From: Chalara sp. BL73
Taxonomy: Eukaryota > Ascomycota > Leotiomycetes > Helotiales
NCBI GenBank assembly: GCA_918026815.1
Contig: CAKJVC010000068.1
Coordinates: 1,674,001 to 1,738,000, forward strand
DNA length: 64,000 nt
Direction of reading: 5' to 3'
The translations under genes were made by a program, and so were the position numbers. Shown piece after piece: positions 24,820 to 35,554 of this stretch (position 1 is its first letter; the number at the start of each line of letters is the position of its first letter). The notes below the pieces were generated by a model. The model was not told the DNA's origin and did not search any database. It saw only the letters and a program-made list of their open reading frames with translations.

Positions 24820-25515
24820 TCATTTCCCCCAAAATCTCTTCCTTTCCTGGTGTCTAACCCGGTCTGTAAATGGAATCGCTTTGGCGGCACGTTCTGCCCG
24901 CCTGAACCTGCTCGCTCTGATAGCATCGGAAGGACCTGGACCGATGACACGAGCACTGGTGACTTCCTTCTTTGTCTGTTCTTGGTTTTTCCTTCCATCG
25001 TGGCTGACTTTCCCCCGCCGGCGTCTGACTTGAACTTGTTCTGCTTGTAGCAGGATCTCCACGGAAATCAGTGGTAAGCCTTGAAAAGACGGAAATGTAG
25101 GCAATCGTCGCATTTCCCGTCTGAGGCTTGGGCCTTCTTTGGATACTTGAGATGAAGAAAGAGGACGACCAATTGCAACAGGAGGTAAGATTACCGAAGT
25201 AGATTTGAAGGAGCCTAGAGAAGCAGTGCTAACTCTCTCAAAGCCGTGTGTCATTCCTTCAAGTAATGGTGATTCAGATTGCTCCATCAGACTACCAAGA
25301 TTAGTGATGGAAGATGGGCGGCTCACAAGTGAGCTTGATGCTCGTGATCGCGGCTTCCTGTGCTCATCTGTCCCCAACGAATAGCCCATGGTGCAAACTC
25401 GATTGGCATGTGAGCCTTCTCTTTGGTATGAAGACTGGAAGCTGTGACTATACAGACGCGGCGAATCTACTTCGCTTGGTGGATCATGGAAAAGAGAGTA
25501 TATTCCTCCCTTCAA
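24820..25515 (-). CDS. Hypothetical Ser/Arg-rich protein
   Basis: A single uninterrupted frame of 231 codons. I recognise no domain. The middle is serine-rich and low-complexity (RASSSLVSRPSSITNLGS), like disordered linkers of fungal signalling or nuclear proteins. The C-terminal third is strongly basic, with possible nuclear localisation clusters (VRRRRGK). No signal peptide or membrane segment is seen. It lies 445 bp upstream of MSH6 on the same strand. It may be a real gene, an exon of a larger one, or the remnant of one; support is only length and composition. Confidence 0.35.
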   Translation of the reverse strand: MKGGIYSLFHDPPSEVDSPRLYSHSFQSSYQREGSHANRVCTMGYSLGTDEHRKPRSRASSSLVSRPSSITNLGSLMEQSESPLLEGMTHGFERVSTASLGSFKSTSVILPPVAIGRPLSSSQVSKEGPSLRREMRRLPTFPSFQGLPLISVEILLQAEQVQVRRRRGKVSHDGRKNQEQTKKEVTSARVIGPGPSDAIRASRFRRAERAAKAIPFTDRVRHQERKRFWGK

Positions 25516-27819
25516 CGGTACTGCTGAGAGCGTCGGGCACGTTTAAAGTCACCCTTGAATTCGAGAGCCGCATCAAAGCTATGACATATCAGATCCAGCA
25601 AGTCTTAGAGTAAGACGATTGAAAGGGATCTCCTCTTCCACCCTACAGAATTGTGCTTGCAGATTTCAAAACCCTTTATGTTAAGCCTATAGGCGAAACC
25701 AAAATAAAGACTATTCTTAATCGCCGCTACCCAAATATTTGGGGGCTCGGTGCTGAACGGAGCAGACTCTGTAGAGGCCCTGGTGAACTAGTTCCCAGAA
25801 TTGCGACGCAATCTGATTAGAGTTTTTCTGCCAAAGAATTTATGGGAGAAGCGCAGGCGGGGCATGTTCGCTCGGAGTAACGTATACTTGGTTCATAAAG
25901 ATCCTCCAGCATACGAAACGATACCTGGACACTTTCATATCACTAGATTATTGAAGCAGGGGATTTGTCTAAATTTGACGAGGACGCAGACCCACATTCC
26001 ACAAGAGCGTCCTCCAACCTACGCATTCTTGATTTCCTAGGAGTACACTGCCGATGATAGCCATAGCGAAGCAACTGTGCGACTTAAGCCACCACCAGAC
26101 GTTCAAAGAATTAGCATTTCCATGGGGACTGATGGAGCAACCATCATCTAGAGAATGCTAGACATGAACCATCGAGTACATTAAGCCTTACAAGGCTAAG
26201 TGGTGTAGTTGGAATTAGTTACTTAGAACTTACCAGAAGCCTGCTTGATGAATATTTCGGCTTTAACATCGATTTTAGATGCGTGGATGGATATACTTGA
26301 TGTTGAATTCAATAAAACCCATGGGGTGTTTCAAGTATGCTGCATATCCATCACTCTTCCCTGACCGCTAGACATATTATACCTCGTAGTAACATCATAT
26401 AGTGATGACAACATTCATTCGTGCAGATACTCAGTATTTGATGGGAATTCTGGGACTTCTGTTGTACCAGGCCCAGCTTCCTAGGTTGCTTCAAGAAACG
26501 AGTGCCAATTTCCTTCATAGATTCCGGCCCGCCTCTTTGTCCAAGAGCCATAGGTTCTGCATAAAGACCCAATCCAGTGGAATCACCCCTTGAGCCATTG
26601 GCTCGCTGAACTAAAATGACATGCATGGCTATACTGATAACTGTCTTGACTTAAATTTTCAATATCAGAGTAGAAACCCACACATTCGACAACACTTAAA
26701 CATTGATGCTTCTATCTTACTGATGAAGGACTGTCGTGGACAGGCCACATATTGCTGTCCAGGGCGCCGATCTATATATGGTCTATTATCTGGATCGCCT
26801 ACTGAGAACCTCGGAGATAGTTTCCTTTCTCAAGGAACACAATAGAAGTAGGGCAATGTTGCAAGAGGTGTTTACTTCGAGGAAAATTTCAGACATATGA
26901 GCATGTCTGAGATATCAAGCAATATCAAATAAGACAAGAGTTACTGCAAGATTTATGTCTAAAAATTATGAAACATTCCGCTCGGTCGATTTGCTCCGAG
27001 ACGCTGAGTAGCGAGCTGTATTTCTATATGGCTTTGCTATGCACCACATGGTTGTGAACATTCCCAGTCCGGCCAATTGTTAAACATAATCTTACAACCT
27101 GAGCAGAGCCTAGCCAGAACATCACAACAGACCTTTTTTTTCAATTATATCAGCCTTAAATGCCTCATCATCAAAATTCGTCACTTTTAAATTATTTCGA
27201 AATCCACGCACAAGGAGGGTCCTCTTTGCTGCCACGTGCTTCTCGTGCCATGATTTCAAAGCACCAATATCACAAGAATAAACATCTTGAGGTTGATGAT
27301 TGCGGCTAGTGTCGGTTGCACAAATGGTGATGCCCGCCACTGGCATCCTAATCTTGACGTTTAGAAATTGTAACTGTGCACGCCGAACCTTTCGCGTTTA
27401 GACTGGTTTGGAGCAAGTGGCAATTATAGACAATCAGCCGCGCAATTTTTTTGCCATGTGCAGCAGGACTACAGGTGTGATGCAAATAGGTTTGACTAAT
27501 GCTGCTCACTCTCGATTGTCCCAAAGAACACATTCTGGAGTTTGGCTAGCTGCACCCTTCGTGAGCAACGTATCTGCAACGACTTCAATTCGTCGACCTC
27601 AAGCAATTAACATTAGCTGCATACGCTGTAGAATGGAGCCTTTCCGGGGAAGCTTTGATTCCATGAGCCTCTACCACAGATTATGACTTAAGACATGGTG
27701 TTCACAAGTAATGTTCTAGATTTAATGTGATTTAATGTATCCCTTATTCGATTATATGTCGATTATATGTCACTATTTACATGATAAGCTTAGGAAACGC
27801 GGAGGACAAGAGGTTTGAC
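25516..27819. other. Gene-free stretch of 2.3 kb
   Basis: No family recognised in any frame. Two short direct repeats occur near its right end: a 10-bp TTTAATGTGA-type repeat at 27721-27738 and CGATTATATGT twice at 27749-27770. Confidence 0.4.
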
Positions 27820-29014
27820 TCACAGCTCATCCTTGGCTATATTTTCCCTTATCGTGGATTTTCCTTCTGTTTTAGCTGGGAAATATCCCTCTAGATCCAT
27901 CCACTCTCCCACAAAAGCTGTCACAATCTTCGCCCAATCTTCAACAGTAGGTAAATCTAGATGCTCCCCATCATCCTCAAGCCTGTGCCATACTGTCGGA
28001 AATGGAGTTGGTATAATATGCAACACTTCAACGCCACGCGCCATAAATGGAATGTGGTCATCTTGTACTCCCCATCCCCCTTGGAAGAACTTCTTATCCT
28101 CACTATTATCAGGAAGAAATGGGTGGTCCGTCTTCGACTGGAGTGACCCCAATGCTCGTAGGCGAGACTCCACTTCGGAAAGCGCGCGGTATGCCCAATG
28201 AGTTGTCTGGAAATACGAGGGGATCTTCGGCCCTGCGGCCCCAAGGAGATCGAGGAGGAGGAAAAGTGTTATAGAGTTCAGGGCATTTTTGTGCGTGGAT
28301 AGAGCAACATGAGGAGTCGACTCCCAGGTTTCCGCTAAAGATCTATAATGGTTTAGCATGAGCCTCTCTATCCTAGTTTGAGAGGTAGTACCTGGCTCCG
28401 TAGAGAGAGTCTGTGTCGGTCCAGCTCACAAATGCTTCTTCTCCATCTAAGAGCAAAATCTGGACCCCCTTCTCATCCTCTAATCCACTTCCTCCGGAGC
28501 CGTCAGCTTCCATAGCTGCCCATTTTCTTGTCAATGCTTCGTCTACGCTTCTCGCCGCATGCATAATCATCGCACATGGGGCTGCACTATCAGTTGCACC
28601 AATAAATCCAGCTGGGCTAAGTTTGCTGTCGAAGTGTGCCACCAGGGCTAATCTACCGACATCACCAGGCTTTGACCACGGCGGGTCGCGCGTGATTATG
28701 ATATTCGTAAATGGGACTTGCTTATCTCCAGTCGCAGGTGTTGTAGAGGTTGAATTCTGGTATTCAATTGTCCATTTCGGAAGATGAGTTGTGAACCAGT
28801 CTTTGAAATGCTTCTGAACTGCAAGATTTCCTGGCGTTCCGGGCACTCGAGGAACCAAAATAGGCGATAATATTCCACCAGTCTTTATGTCAAAATCTGC
28901 GCCGGCAGATGGGAGATTTTTAAGGGTTTCATCGGACAATGGTGTGAGGGCAAGAACATACAACGAGAAGGTGCTGAAAACAAGAAGCAACGCTTGGAAG
29001 ACGCGTGTTGCCAT
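27820..29014 (-). CDS. Secreted glutaminyl-peptide cyclotransferase (M28-type)
   Basis: Exons 29014-28392 and 28342-27820 (49 bp intron, GTACTA...TAG) give 381 residues. A signal peptide (MATRVFQALLLVFSTFSLYV) precedes a glutaminyl cyclase domain. Animal-type QC features are visible: VPGTPGN, AHFDSK, GATDSAAPCA, LLLDGEEAF, TDSLYGAR, and QDDHIPFMARGVEVLHIIP. The zinc ligands (Asp in GATDS, Glu in DGEE, His in DDHIPF) and the catalytic Glu are all present, so it should be active. It converts N-terminal Gln of secreted peptides into pyroglutamate in the secretory pathway. The larger upstream frame begins with a non-signal extension, so 29014 is preferred. It is divergent from the 29405 gene. A nearby precursor exposes an N-terminal Gln after a Kex2-type site. 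Confidence 0.94.
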
Positions 29015-29404
29015 GATATAATTTAAAGAAGGCAAAAGCCTAACATGAACTCTGCCTATACCTCTCTCAAGATCATGGCGATTGTGTAGTGTGGCATTCG
29101 CAACTGACAAGATAGATCTGTCAATATGGGTGGACGAAAGCGCGGCTGTTCGAAGCTTATTGACGAATAAGCGCGCTAAGCGCGAGTTAGTCGGTCTCTG
29201 TCTTGACTTGAATTGTTCGCAATTCTCTTTGAATTTCATATAATTCGAGGATCTTTGTTTTGTAATGTAAATCTTTGTCGCCATTATGGGAGTTAAAATT
29301 TCATGAGTATATAGTTCTCTTCCTACTCAATTTTCACATTAGCTCAACGAGTCCACCGCTTATCACACATAACATCCAAATCGATTGACGCTAGTAACAA
29401 GAAC
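29015..29404. promoter_or_regulatory. Divergent promoter region
   Basis: 390 bp between the glutaminyl cyclase and mitochondrial membrane protein starts. An open frame continues upstream of the cyclase start but looks non-coding. No defined motif seen. Confidence 0.4.
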
Positions 29405-30314
29405 ATGTTGCCTGCATTACGGGCTAACAGGCAATTTTGGAGGACGCCACTATGTATTAGGAGTTCCATACTTCGATTGTCAGAAGTAGCTCGCCATAGA
29501 CATCTGAGTCAATATCCTTCGAGGAGAGCTCTGAAACACCCTCCAAAAGCCATACACCCCAAATATGCTTCATACGAGGGCAGAACCTTTTGTAAGATTG
29601 CCAAACACAATTTATCAGATAAGGAAACTAATGCACGCAGATTTTCCACCACGTCTAATCATCTATCATGCTGGCGTTGGACGTTCCACTTTTGTGGGTG
29701 CACTGAAAGTTACCACTATAATAATCTTCTTCGTTTTTGCTTTAGTTGTGGCTCCTAGCCACTGGTATTCAGAAGACCAGCCAAAATGGGTAGCCGCTGG
29801 TGGTGAGTTTTGAGTTATCTCTCCTTCCTTTGCCCCAGCTGTCGAAGCTTACTTTGCCCATTCGATGGCTGCCATTTCAGTCTTTAGCTAATATGATCCA
29901 GTCCTCCTCTCAGGTCTCGTTCCTTTATCGTTTGTGGCATACATAACGAGCCCTTTCGTGACCCACATCCATATCCGGCTCCCAACGGCTGCTCGGTTAT
30001 CTCGTGACGCTCTGAGCCGATGGGTCAGTGCCTTGCCAAAGGATGCCACCATAGATTTCACAACACTGAGTTTTATCGGCAAGCCCCGCGTATCCAGAGT
30101 TCTCATCGACGATCTCTATCCTGTGAAACAACGCTTTGGGTTGGTGAATTACGCTCGTGATACGAAAAATCTGAACGCAAAAAGACCTTGGTGGGCTGGC
30201 AAAGCGATGGGTCAGTTTGGTGTGCACGGAGGAGAAGGATCCAAGGCCACTCCTACCATATGGAATGATATCGCGGTCAAAATCTCAAAGCAGCGAGCAT
30301 CAAATGTTCGTTAA
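29405..30314 (+). CDS. Predicted mitochondrial two-helix membrane protein
   Basis: Exons 29405-29591, 29641-29802 and 29914-30314 give 249 residues. The Arg/Ser-rich, acid-poor N-terminus of about 60 residues looks like a mitochondrial presequence. Then follow FPPRLIIYHAGVGRSTFVG, one membrane helix (about 82-105), a short loop, a second helix (GLVPLSFVAYITSPFVTHI, about 117-135), and a soluble tail of about 115 residues. The layout recalls TMEM70/TMEM186-like inner-membrane assembly factors, but I cannot confirm that relationship by eye. Splicing the first intron joins two different frames into continuous sequence, which supports the model. Function unknown. Confidence 0.76.
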
Positions 30315-31047
30315 TAATTGGGCTGTATTATCTCCAATTCCTTCCGAATGCACGAAAACATTTTGGCTGCCTTGCAGAGTCCACAAACCTTGTCACTATT
30401 GGTGTCTCTTGGGCGCTGTTATTTGATGGTGTGCAACAGGCTGTGAGCGTGACTAGCCTCGATACCACATGGGTAGCCTCAGTTGACGACGCCGAGTGTG
30501 TTGTTGTGCTTGCCACTACATGTCCTCGACTACTTGCGCTAGGATCCAAGGATATCTTGGATGGGTTCAACGTTCTATGCTTGGTGGTCATATATCTTGT
30601 TACTATCTGTGCCTGTTCCCATTCCTCTTTGCACTGAAGTGCTCGGATGTATGTACCAAATAGGTAGATACATAATATCAGCAAACCGAGGTTTACCATG
30701 CGCGCCATTGATGCAGAAAATTGTTATCGCTTCTTTAGCACGGACACGCGAATAGGTTCATTATAAATTTTTTGAGATATGATTGGTGAATTATTATTCA
30801 GAGAGTCACATTAGGGATATAAAGGATGAATGTTTCCCTGGAATTTGAGTCACTGATGGACCTGGTCACATATGACAATCCAAAGAAAACGCTGCGCTTG
30901 CAGTTCAAATGTGATATCCAAAGTCAATCCTTTATCCTTCAGCAATGTGCACTCCAAGCAAAGGTTCAAGGGATCTATTTCCCAGTGGCACAATCTTCCG
31001 GTACAAGACTTGGATGGTCACGCACGTGTACCTTTATAACGCCATAC

Positions 31048-31086
<39 letters not shown>

Positions 31087-31260
31087 GCGCTGTATCACGA
31101 ACTTGTCAGCGCATCTGTAATATTTCGAAGTTAGTTGCACGCCTCAGGACGTACCTCTTGTGTATTATTCTCCTCCAGCCCTCACGGCTGTATTCAAGCC
31201 CAAGGGCTCCAAGTTTTCGTTACGGCTTTTATTCTCCCCTCTTATATGGAGACATTCAGC
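30315..31260. other. Intergenic with TC microsatellite
   Basis: No gene recognised. Apart from the dinucleotide repeat at 31051-31084, the stretch is plain. Confidence 0.45.
31051..31084. repeat. (TC)17 microsatellite
   Basis: Seventeen uninterrupted TC dinucleotides in an intergenic stretch. Likely length-polymorphic between isolates. Confidence 0.97.
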
Positions 31261-31587
31261 TCAAAGCTTCTCCTCAAATATCGATGACGTGCTCTGTGGA
31301 GTCGTAACCATGTGATAAGCTGGTCGAGGGTGTGTAGTCTCATGGCTTCCATCGCTCGTCTGTGGCATATATACTGTAGTTGTACGTATGGATACGACCC
31401 AACGGCTTTCCTTGCTTATAAAAGGTGTGAAGTCATCATTTTCGCCGCTCTTGAGAGTTGCCAGCCCGTGTGTCTCAAGTGTTGTAATCGTTGCGCTATA
31501 TAGTTGGTGACCCCCTTCACTGCCAAGGAGTGCCATGGCAGCAAGAATGACTGGCGTGAAGAGGAACAAAAGACTGTAAGTTTGCAT
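31261..31587 (-). CDS. Candidate small secreted protein
   Basis: A single frame of 108 codons from the ATG at 31587. The first 20 or so residues (MQTYSLLFLFTPVILAAMAL) look like a signal peptide. The remainder is Thr/Ser-rich and hydrophilic, without cysteines or recognisable domain. In its favour are the signal sequence and its place 1.2 kb from the secreted Tyr-repeat protein. Against it, there is no homology I can recall and the frame could be chance. An in-frame ATG 14 codons upstream would spoil the signal peptide. Confidence 0.33.
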   Translation of the reverse strand: MQTYSLLFLFTPVILAAMALLGSEGGHQLYSATITTLETHGLATLKSGENDDFTPFISKESRWVVSIRTTTVYMPQTSDGSHETTHPRPAYHMVTTPQSTSSIFEEKL

Positions 31588-32792
31588 TGGGGCTTGGAAA
31601 AGACCGATATCAATGTGAGCAATTTGCAAGAAGTCCTACTTTTCTAGAGAAGTTGCAGAAGTCATCAGGTTGTGGTTTCCCCGCAGACATTCAAGGCAAA
31701 CCCCGCTTTTTATACAAAGCATCTGGAGGTAACACAATGATGCACAATAACCATTATACGCGTCCCTGCATTAAAGTTTTTCATTCTGGACTGCTTTCGC
31801 CGATATTTTCTTAAATCGAGAAGTCACGAGTGTTGGGGAACAAAGCCAGGCTATACTGAAGTCCGGCCATGGCCACAAATTAAACACTACACCTTAACTT
31901 ATCTCCCACTTATTGCTTCACAAACCATTCCTCACGAATAACACTTGACCATGCAATACACAGTGTTTGGCTTTGCGTTGCCTCGCCATCAATCTTGCGA
32001 TTATGTTCCTTGCCGGAATCCTTGCGTATTCACTTCAACCTCACATTCAGGCTAATAATGGCGACTCAATATTCGAGCTCGTGTTCGCCAAGCATACCGC
32101 AGACGATATATGCTATCCTTCATTTTCTTGAAGGCCATGTCAAAATTTATTCCAGGTTTCTTACTCCCCAAAATATGGACAACGGCGGCGAAACAGGATT
32201 GGCGGCGGATAAAGGAGCACAATTTTTATGATCTCAATCCAGAAAGGAGCGTCAGAACGTACACAATTGTGTTGGATATGCCGACAACCAGGCTTGATTA
32301 AGAAGGATGAGAGGAGGATTGTCCAGACCTTGACTTCGAGGATGGTATTGCAAAATGCATTGCGAGAGTGGCAACCGATATTGAGATAACGTAAAGTGTA
32401 GGTATCAAAACACTTAACGCATGGCGTTGTTTCGGTACATCCGGACTCTGTTTATAGAGAACATTACACTTTGCGAGTCTGTGGAAGCTTAGGCTTGCGA
32501 CAAGTCTAGCCTGTGTTTATAGTGAAGGACCGTGATACATGTTGAACAAAAGAACTCGATGCAGGTATATCTTTTACTACTGAGGTTCTGAAATGTTATT
32601 TGACACTCCCTGATCAACGATCGTAAATATTCACTTCAAACTGCTTTCCACCGAAATATAAATTACGTTTTACCGAATTATTGCAAAGCTCTTGATCTTC
32701 CTCTCTCTGATCTGCCCGATCACAGGTCCCACGGTCTGTGTGAGAAAAGTTAGTATGTTCTACATCGAGTCACAGACGAAGGTGTTGTTACT
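31588..32792. other. Intergenic, no gene seen
   Basis: Two overlapping short frames at 31995-32301 show no family. This is the 3' flank of the Tyr-repeat gene and the upstream region of the candidate small secreted protein. Confidence 0.4.
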
Positions 32793-33211
32793 TTAATGCC
32801 AGACCTTGTTGACCAGGTCGCGAATCACCCGCTTATAGGAACGATATGATCCATAACCGCCAGCAGGCGTGGGATAAGTACCGTAGCTTGCGTAACCACC
32901 AGCTGGAGCTGGGACAGGACCAGGCACGTTCACCGGGGCAGGAGGGGTGACTCCTTCGTAAGAGCCTATTAGAGTAAGAGTCAGGAACAACTGAAGATAT
33001 ATCACCTAATGCTGAGGCACATACCATAGCTGCCATATCCTCCCTCAGGTGCAGGAAAACTCGGGGCAGGAACAGGGGCATAAGAACCGTAGTCTCCATA
33101 TGCTCCGTACCCTTGACGTTTCTCGGGAGCAGCGGCCTCACTTCCCACCGGAATGGGTGCGGCGATGGCCGTGGTGGCAATGGCCAGAATGGTGACAAGA
33201 GTGAACTTCAT
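32793..33211 (-). CDS. Secreted Tyr/Gly-repeat protein, putative RiPP-like precursor
   Basis: Exons 33211-33025 and 32965-32793 (59 bp intron, GTATGT...TAG) give 119 residues. A signal peptide covers residues 1-18 (MKFTLVTILAIATTAIAA) and a short acidic propeptide ends in Lys31-Arg32, a Kex2-type site. Between this and a second Lys107-Arg108 lie four Tyr/Gly blocks: YGAYGDYGSY (35-44), GGYGSYGSY (57-65), GGYASYGTY (85-93) and GGYGSYRSY (98-106). Pro/Ala-rich linkers separate them. There are no cysteines. Cleavage would release a 75-residue Tyr-rich peptide with N-terminal Gln, plus an 11-residue tail. A divergent UstYa oxidase gene starts 1.05 kb away. It could be a post-translationally modified peptide precursor, a tyrosine-crosslinked wall protein, or an unmodified secreted protein. 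Gene model good; role inferred. Confidence 0.82.
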
Positions 33212-34261
33212 GACGGTATGTGCGAGAATGAATACTTATAAATACTGGAGCCTTGGTGAAGGGGGAGGAGAGAATAGAGTGACACCGGGAAGTATGGACG
33301 CAACAAGTCTTTATTCAAACCCAAGAGAGCAATATCAATATCGCTGCACAACAGGCCGCAAGCCGTCTAAGAGCTAAGGTATTAACAACGAAGGTAGCCC
33401 GTCATAAGCCCGCCTATTAGCCCTCTCTCAAGAAGGCACGATCAGCATGGCTATCCAAATCCAGTATGTGGTGGCACAACAACCATGTGCTTATCAGAGG
33501 CCATCAGAGCAACATCGGCAAAGCCCCAAAGAATATGGAAGTCTAGACTGGAGTTAGCCTGCAGCTCCTCGGTAAATCTAATATTTGAGAGGTCGCCACT
33601 TCACTAGGGCAGCAAACAGCTTCCGATATACAGCTGAAGGTTTGAGGACAACCCATACCACGAAATATGGAATATCCTTGAGTGCTCGATATCAGCGGAA
33701 GTTTTGGAGACTCGAGACTATCAACTTGGTAACACTATCCGCGCAACGATAAATTAAATCGATCACTACTGATTCTCTTCGTAGAGAGAGTTCTATGCTT
33801 TCAAAAGCGCTCCCGGGAGACGAATAGCCATGCTCGCCATGTGGCAGAACCTAGCTCATCGAGCCAAGTTGTGATCTTGGAACAGCAGGTAGTGGCTTGG
33901 ATCCCGTCGAAAGTCCAAAAAAAAGCAAATGCCCCCATAGGATCCCAGAAGCGATCTCCCAAGGATGCCGTGCCTAGACCAAACTTTAATGCGTAACTCC
34001 GATCTATCACATATGCCAAGCACGAGGCTGAAGGCTCCCCACAATCTCGCCAAATAAGCAAATAGCTTAGCATCTTTAGATCTTCAAGCCCAAAAGCCGC
34101 TTCATACTATGCCGCGTGTAGTGTGCTTTGCTACTTGGCATGTGATGCTCATGGACGACGTGTTTGGTATTCATGGGATAAAGCTGGTGTAAAAAGCTTT
34201 CAACTTAATGCCCATCTCATGACAGCTTAATATTTTCTCCTTTCCGGAGTAAGATTGCAAT
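33212..34261. promoter_or_regulatory. Shared divergent promoter of Tyr-repeat and UstYa genes
   Basis: 1050 bp between the two divergent starts. A TATAAA-like box on the minus strand at 33236-33243 is only about 25 bp from the Tyr-repeat ATG, close for a normal TATA. No gene is recognised; a minus-strand open frame at 33801-34073 shows no domain. Co-regulation is plausible but untested. Confidence 0.4.
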
Positions 34262-35326
34262 ATGTTGAAAGGATTTTTCAGTCGTGGAGCTCGGTTTAAT
34301 AAGATTTCTCAAGATGAGGACTGTGAATCCTTAGTCTCAAGTTCCAATAACTCTGAGAAGCTAGAACGATGTCCGCATCGGATCTTCTCCTTGAAAGAAG
34401 TTTCGATTCTAGTCCTAGGAACTTTCTTTGTGTCTGGTCTACTAGGAGCATGGATAGAAAGTCGTCATTTTCGAAGCCCAACTAGTTCAGCTATCAACCA
34501 AGTCTCGAAGTACTGTAGGTAGTTGCTTGTCAACTTGAGATTGAGTTATCTCTGACACATTTCCTAGCTCCGTTACTGCCGGATATAGACATCACCTTTA
34601 GCGAAGTCCAGTTCAATGGTTCACTCCTCAGAGAAAACGCCTTTCGGCAAGATGCAGGGCCAGATGTTGATGCAGCATGGGAATCTCTCGGAGTTAATTG
34701 TATGCGTAATCGCTTCTCATATAACGGTCAGTCAAGACTAACTTTCAGAAGATAGGGCTGCAATAGTGCCACAAGAACTAGCAGCAAAAAGCGGACTGAC
34801 TTCAGGCCAAGTCCAAGTCGCAGCGAAGTATGGGGGTGGATATCCGGCAAATGTCGAAGGGCTTCACCATTTGCATTGCTTGGTGAGATATAGCCTCCTC
34901 CTGAGACTCTCATACGCTAATCGCAGACATAGAACCTTCTTCGACAGTCGCTATACTATAATTTTGACTATTATCATGCTCTGGGACAAGGAGCATTCAA
35001 GAACGATGACAGAATCCTACACTTTCACGTTTGTAAGTTCCAACGGCATTGAGCAATATCCCATGAGCTGATCCCGGTATACAGCACATTGTCTTGATAT
35101 TCTCCGGCAACAACTTATGTGCACGGTTGACATCGGAGTGTTGGGCCAAGTATGGTGGAACAAGCAACAGCCCACTGCGTATCCAGACTTCAACACAAAG
35201 CACACATGCAGAAATTTCGAAGATGTGAGGAAATGGGCGGAGAAGCATCAAGCTCCTGCTGATGTACCGGATGACTATTTACAGCGACCACGAAGCATGG
35301 ATGAGGTTTCCGAATTCATACCCTAA
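34262..35326 (+). CDS. UstYa-like oxidase (DUF3328)
   Basis: Exons 34262-34514, 34568-34699, 34752-34882, 34933-35032 and 35085-35326 give 285 residues, the usual family length. A cytoplasmic N-terminus and one membrane anchor (VSILVLGTFFVSGLLGAWI, about 47-65) precede the DUF3328 domain. Landmarks include AWESLGVNYRAAIVP, the first HxxHC motif (HHLHC, 167-171) followed by LNLLRQ, and the second (HVSHC, 204-208) followed by LDILRQQLMC. TAYPDFNTKHTCRNFEDV near the C-terminus is also typical. The two HxxHC motifs are the presumed metal site, and both are intact. UstYa proteins catalyse oxidative cyclisation, halogenation or dehydrogenation in ribosomal and other natural-product pathways. Acceptor CAGAAG at 34751 is required, because the earlier CAG creates a stop. 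It is divergent from the Tyr-repeat gene and convergent with FluG. Confidence 0.93.
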
Positions 35327-35554
35327 ACTACCGAATTCCGAAACTCTGTACCCATATCTTGAGCGTATGATAATTCTAATACCTTAGTATGAAACATGGC
35401 ACTATCTTATTGTATAATTGTTTATAGAAAACAGAAAGGCGTCGAATGGCGGACAACTTAATTTCAGTTCAGCTGGATGTGTAATGGTGATTCGCAGCTC
35501 TCGTTAGTGAAACAATAGGCCTTTGGGAATGAACATGCGGATTACCACGGAGAC

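Noticed and set aside
34749..34751. CAG acceptor at 34748 in the UstYa gene
   Set aside because: It creates an immediate stop; AAG three bases later restores the family sequence GVNYRA.
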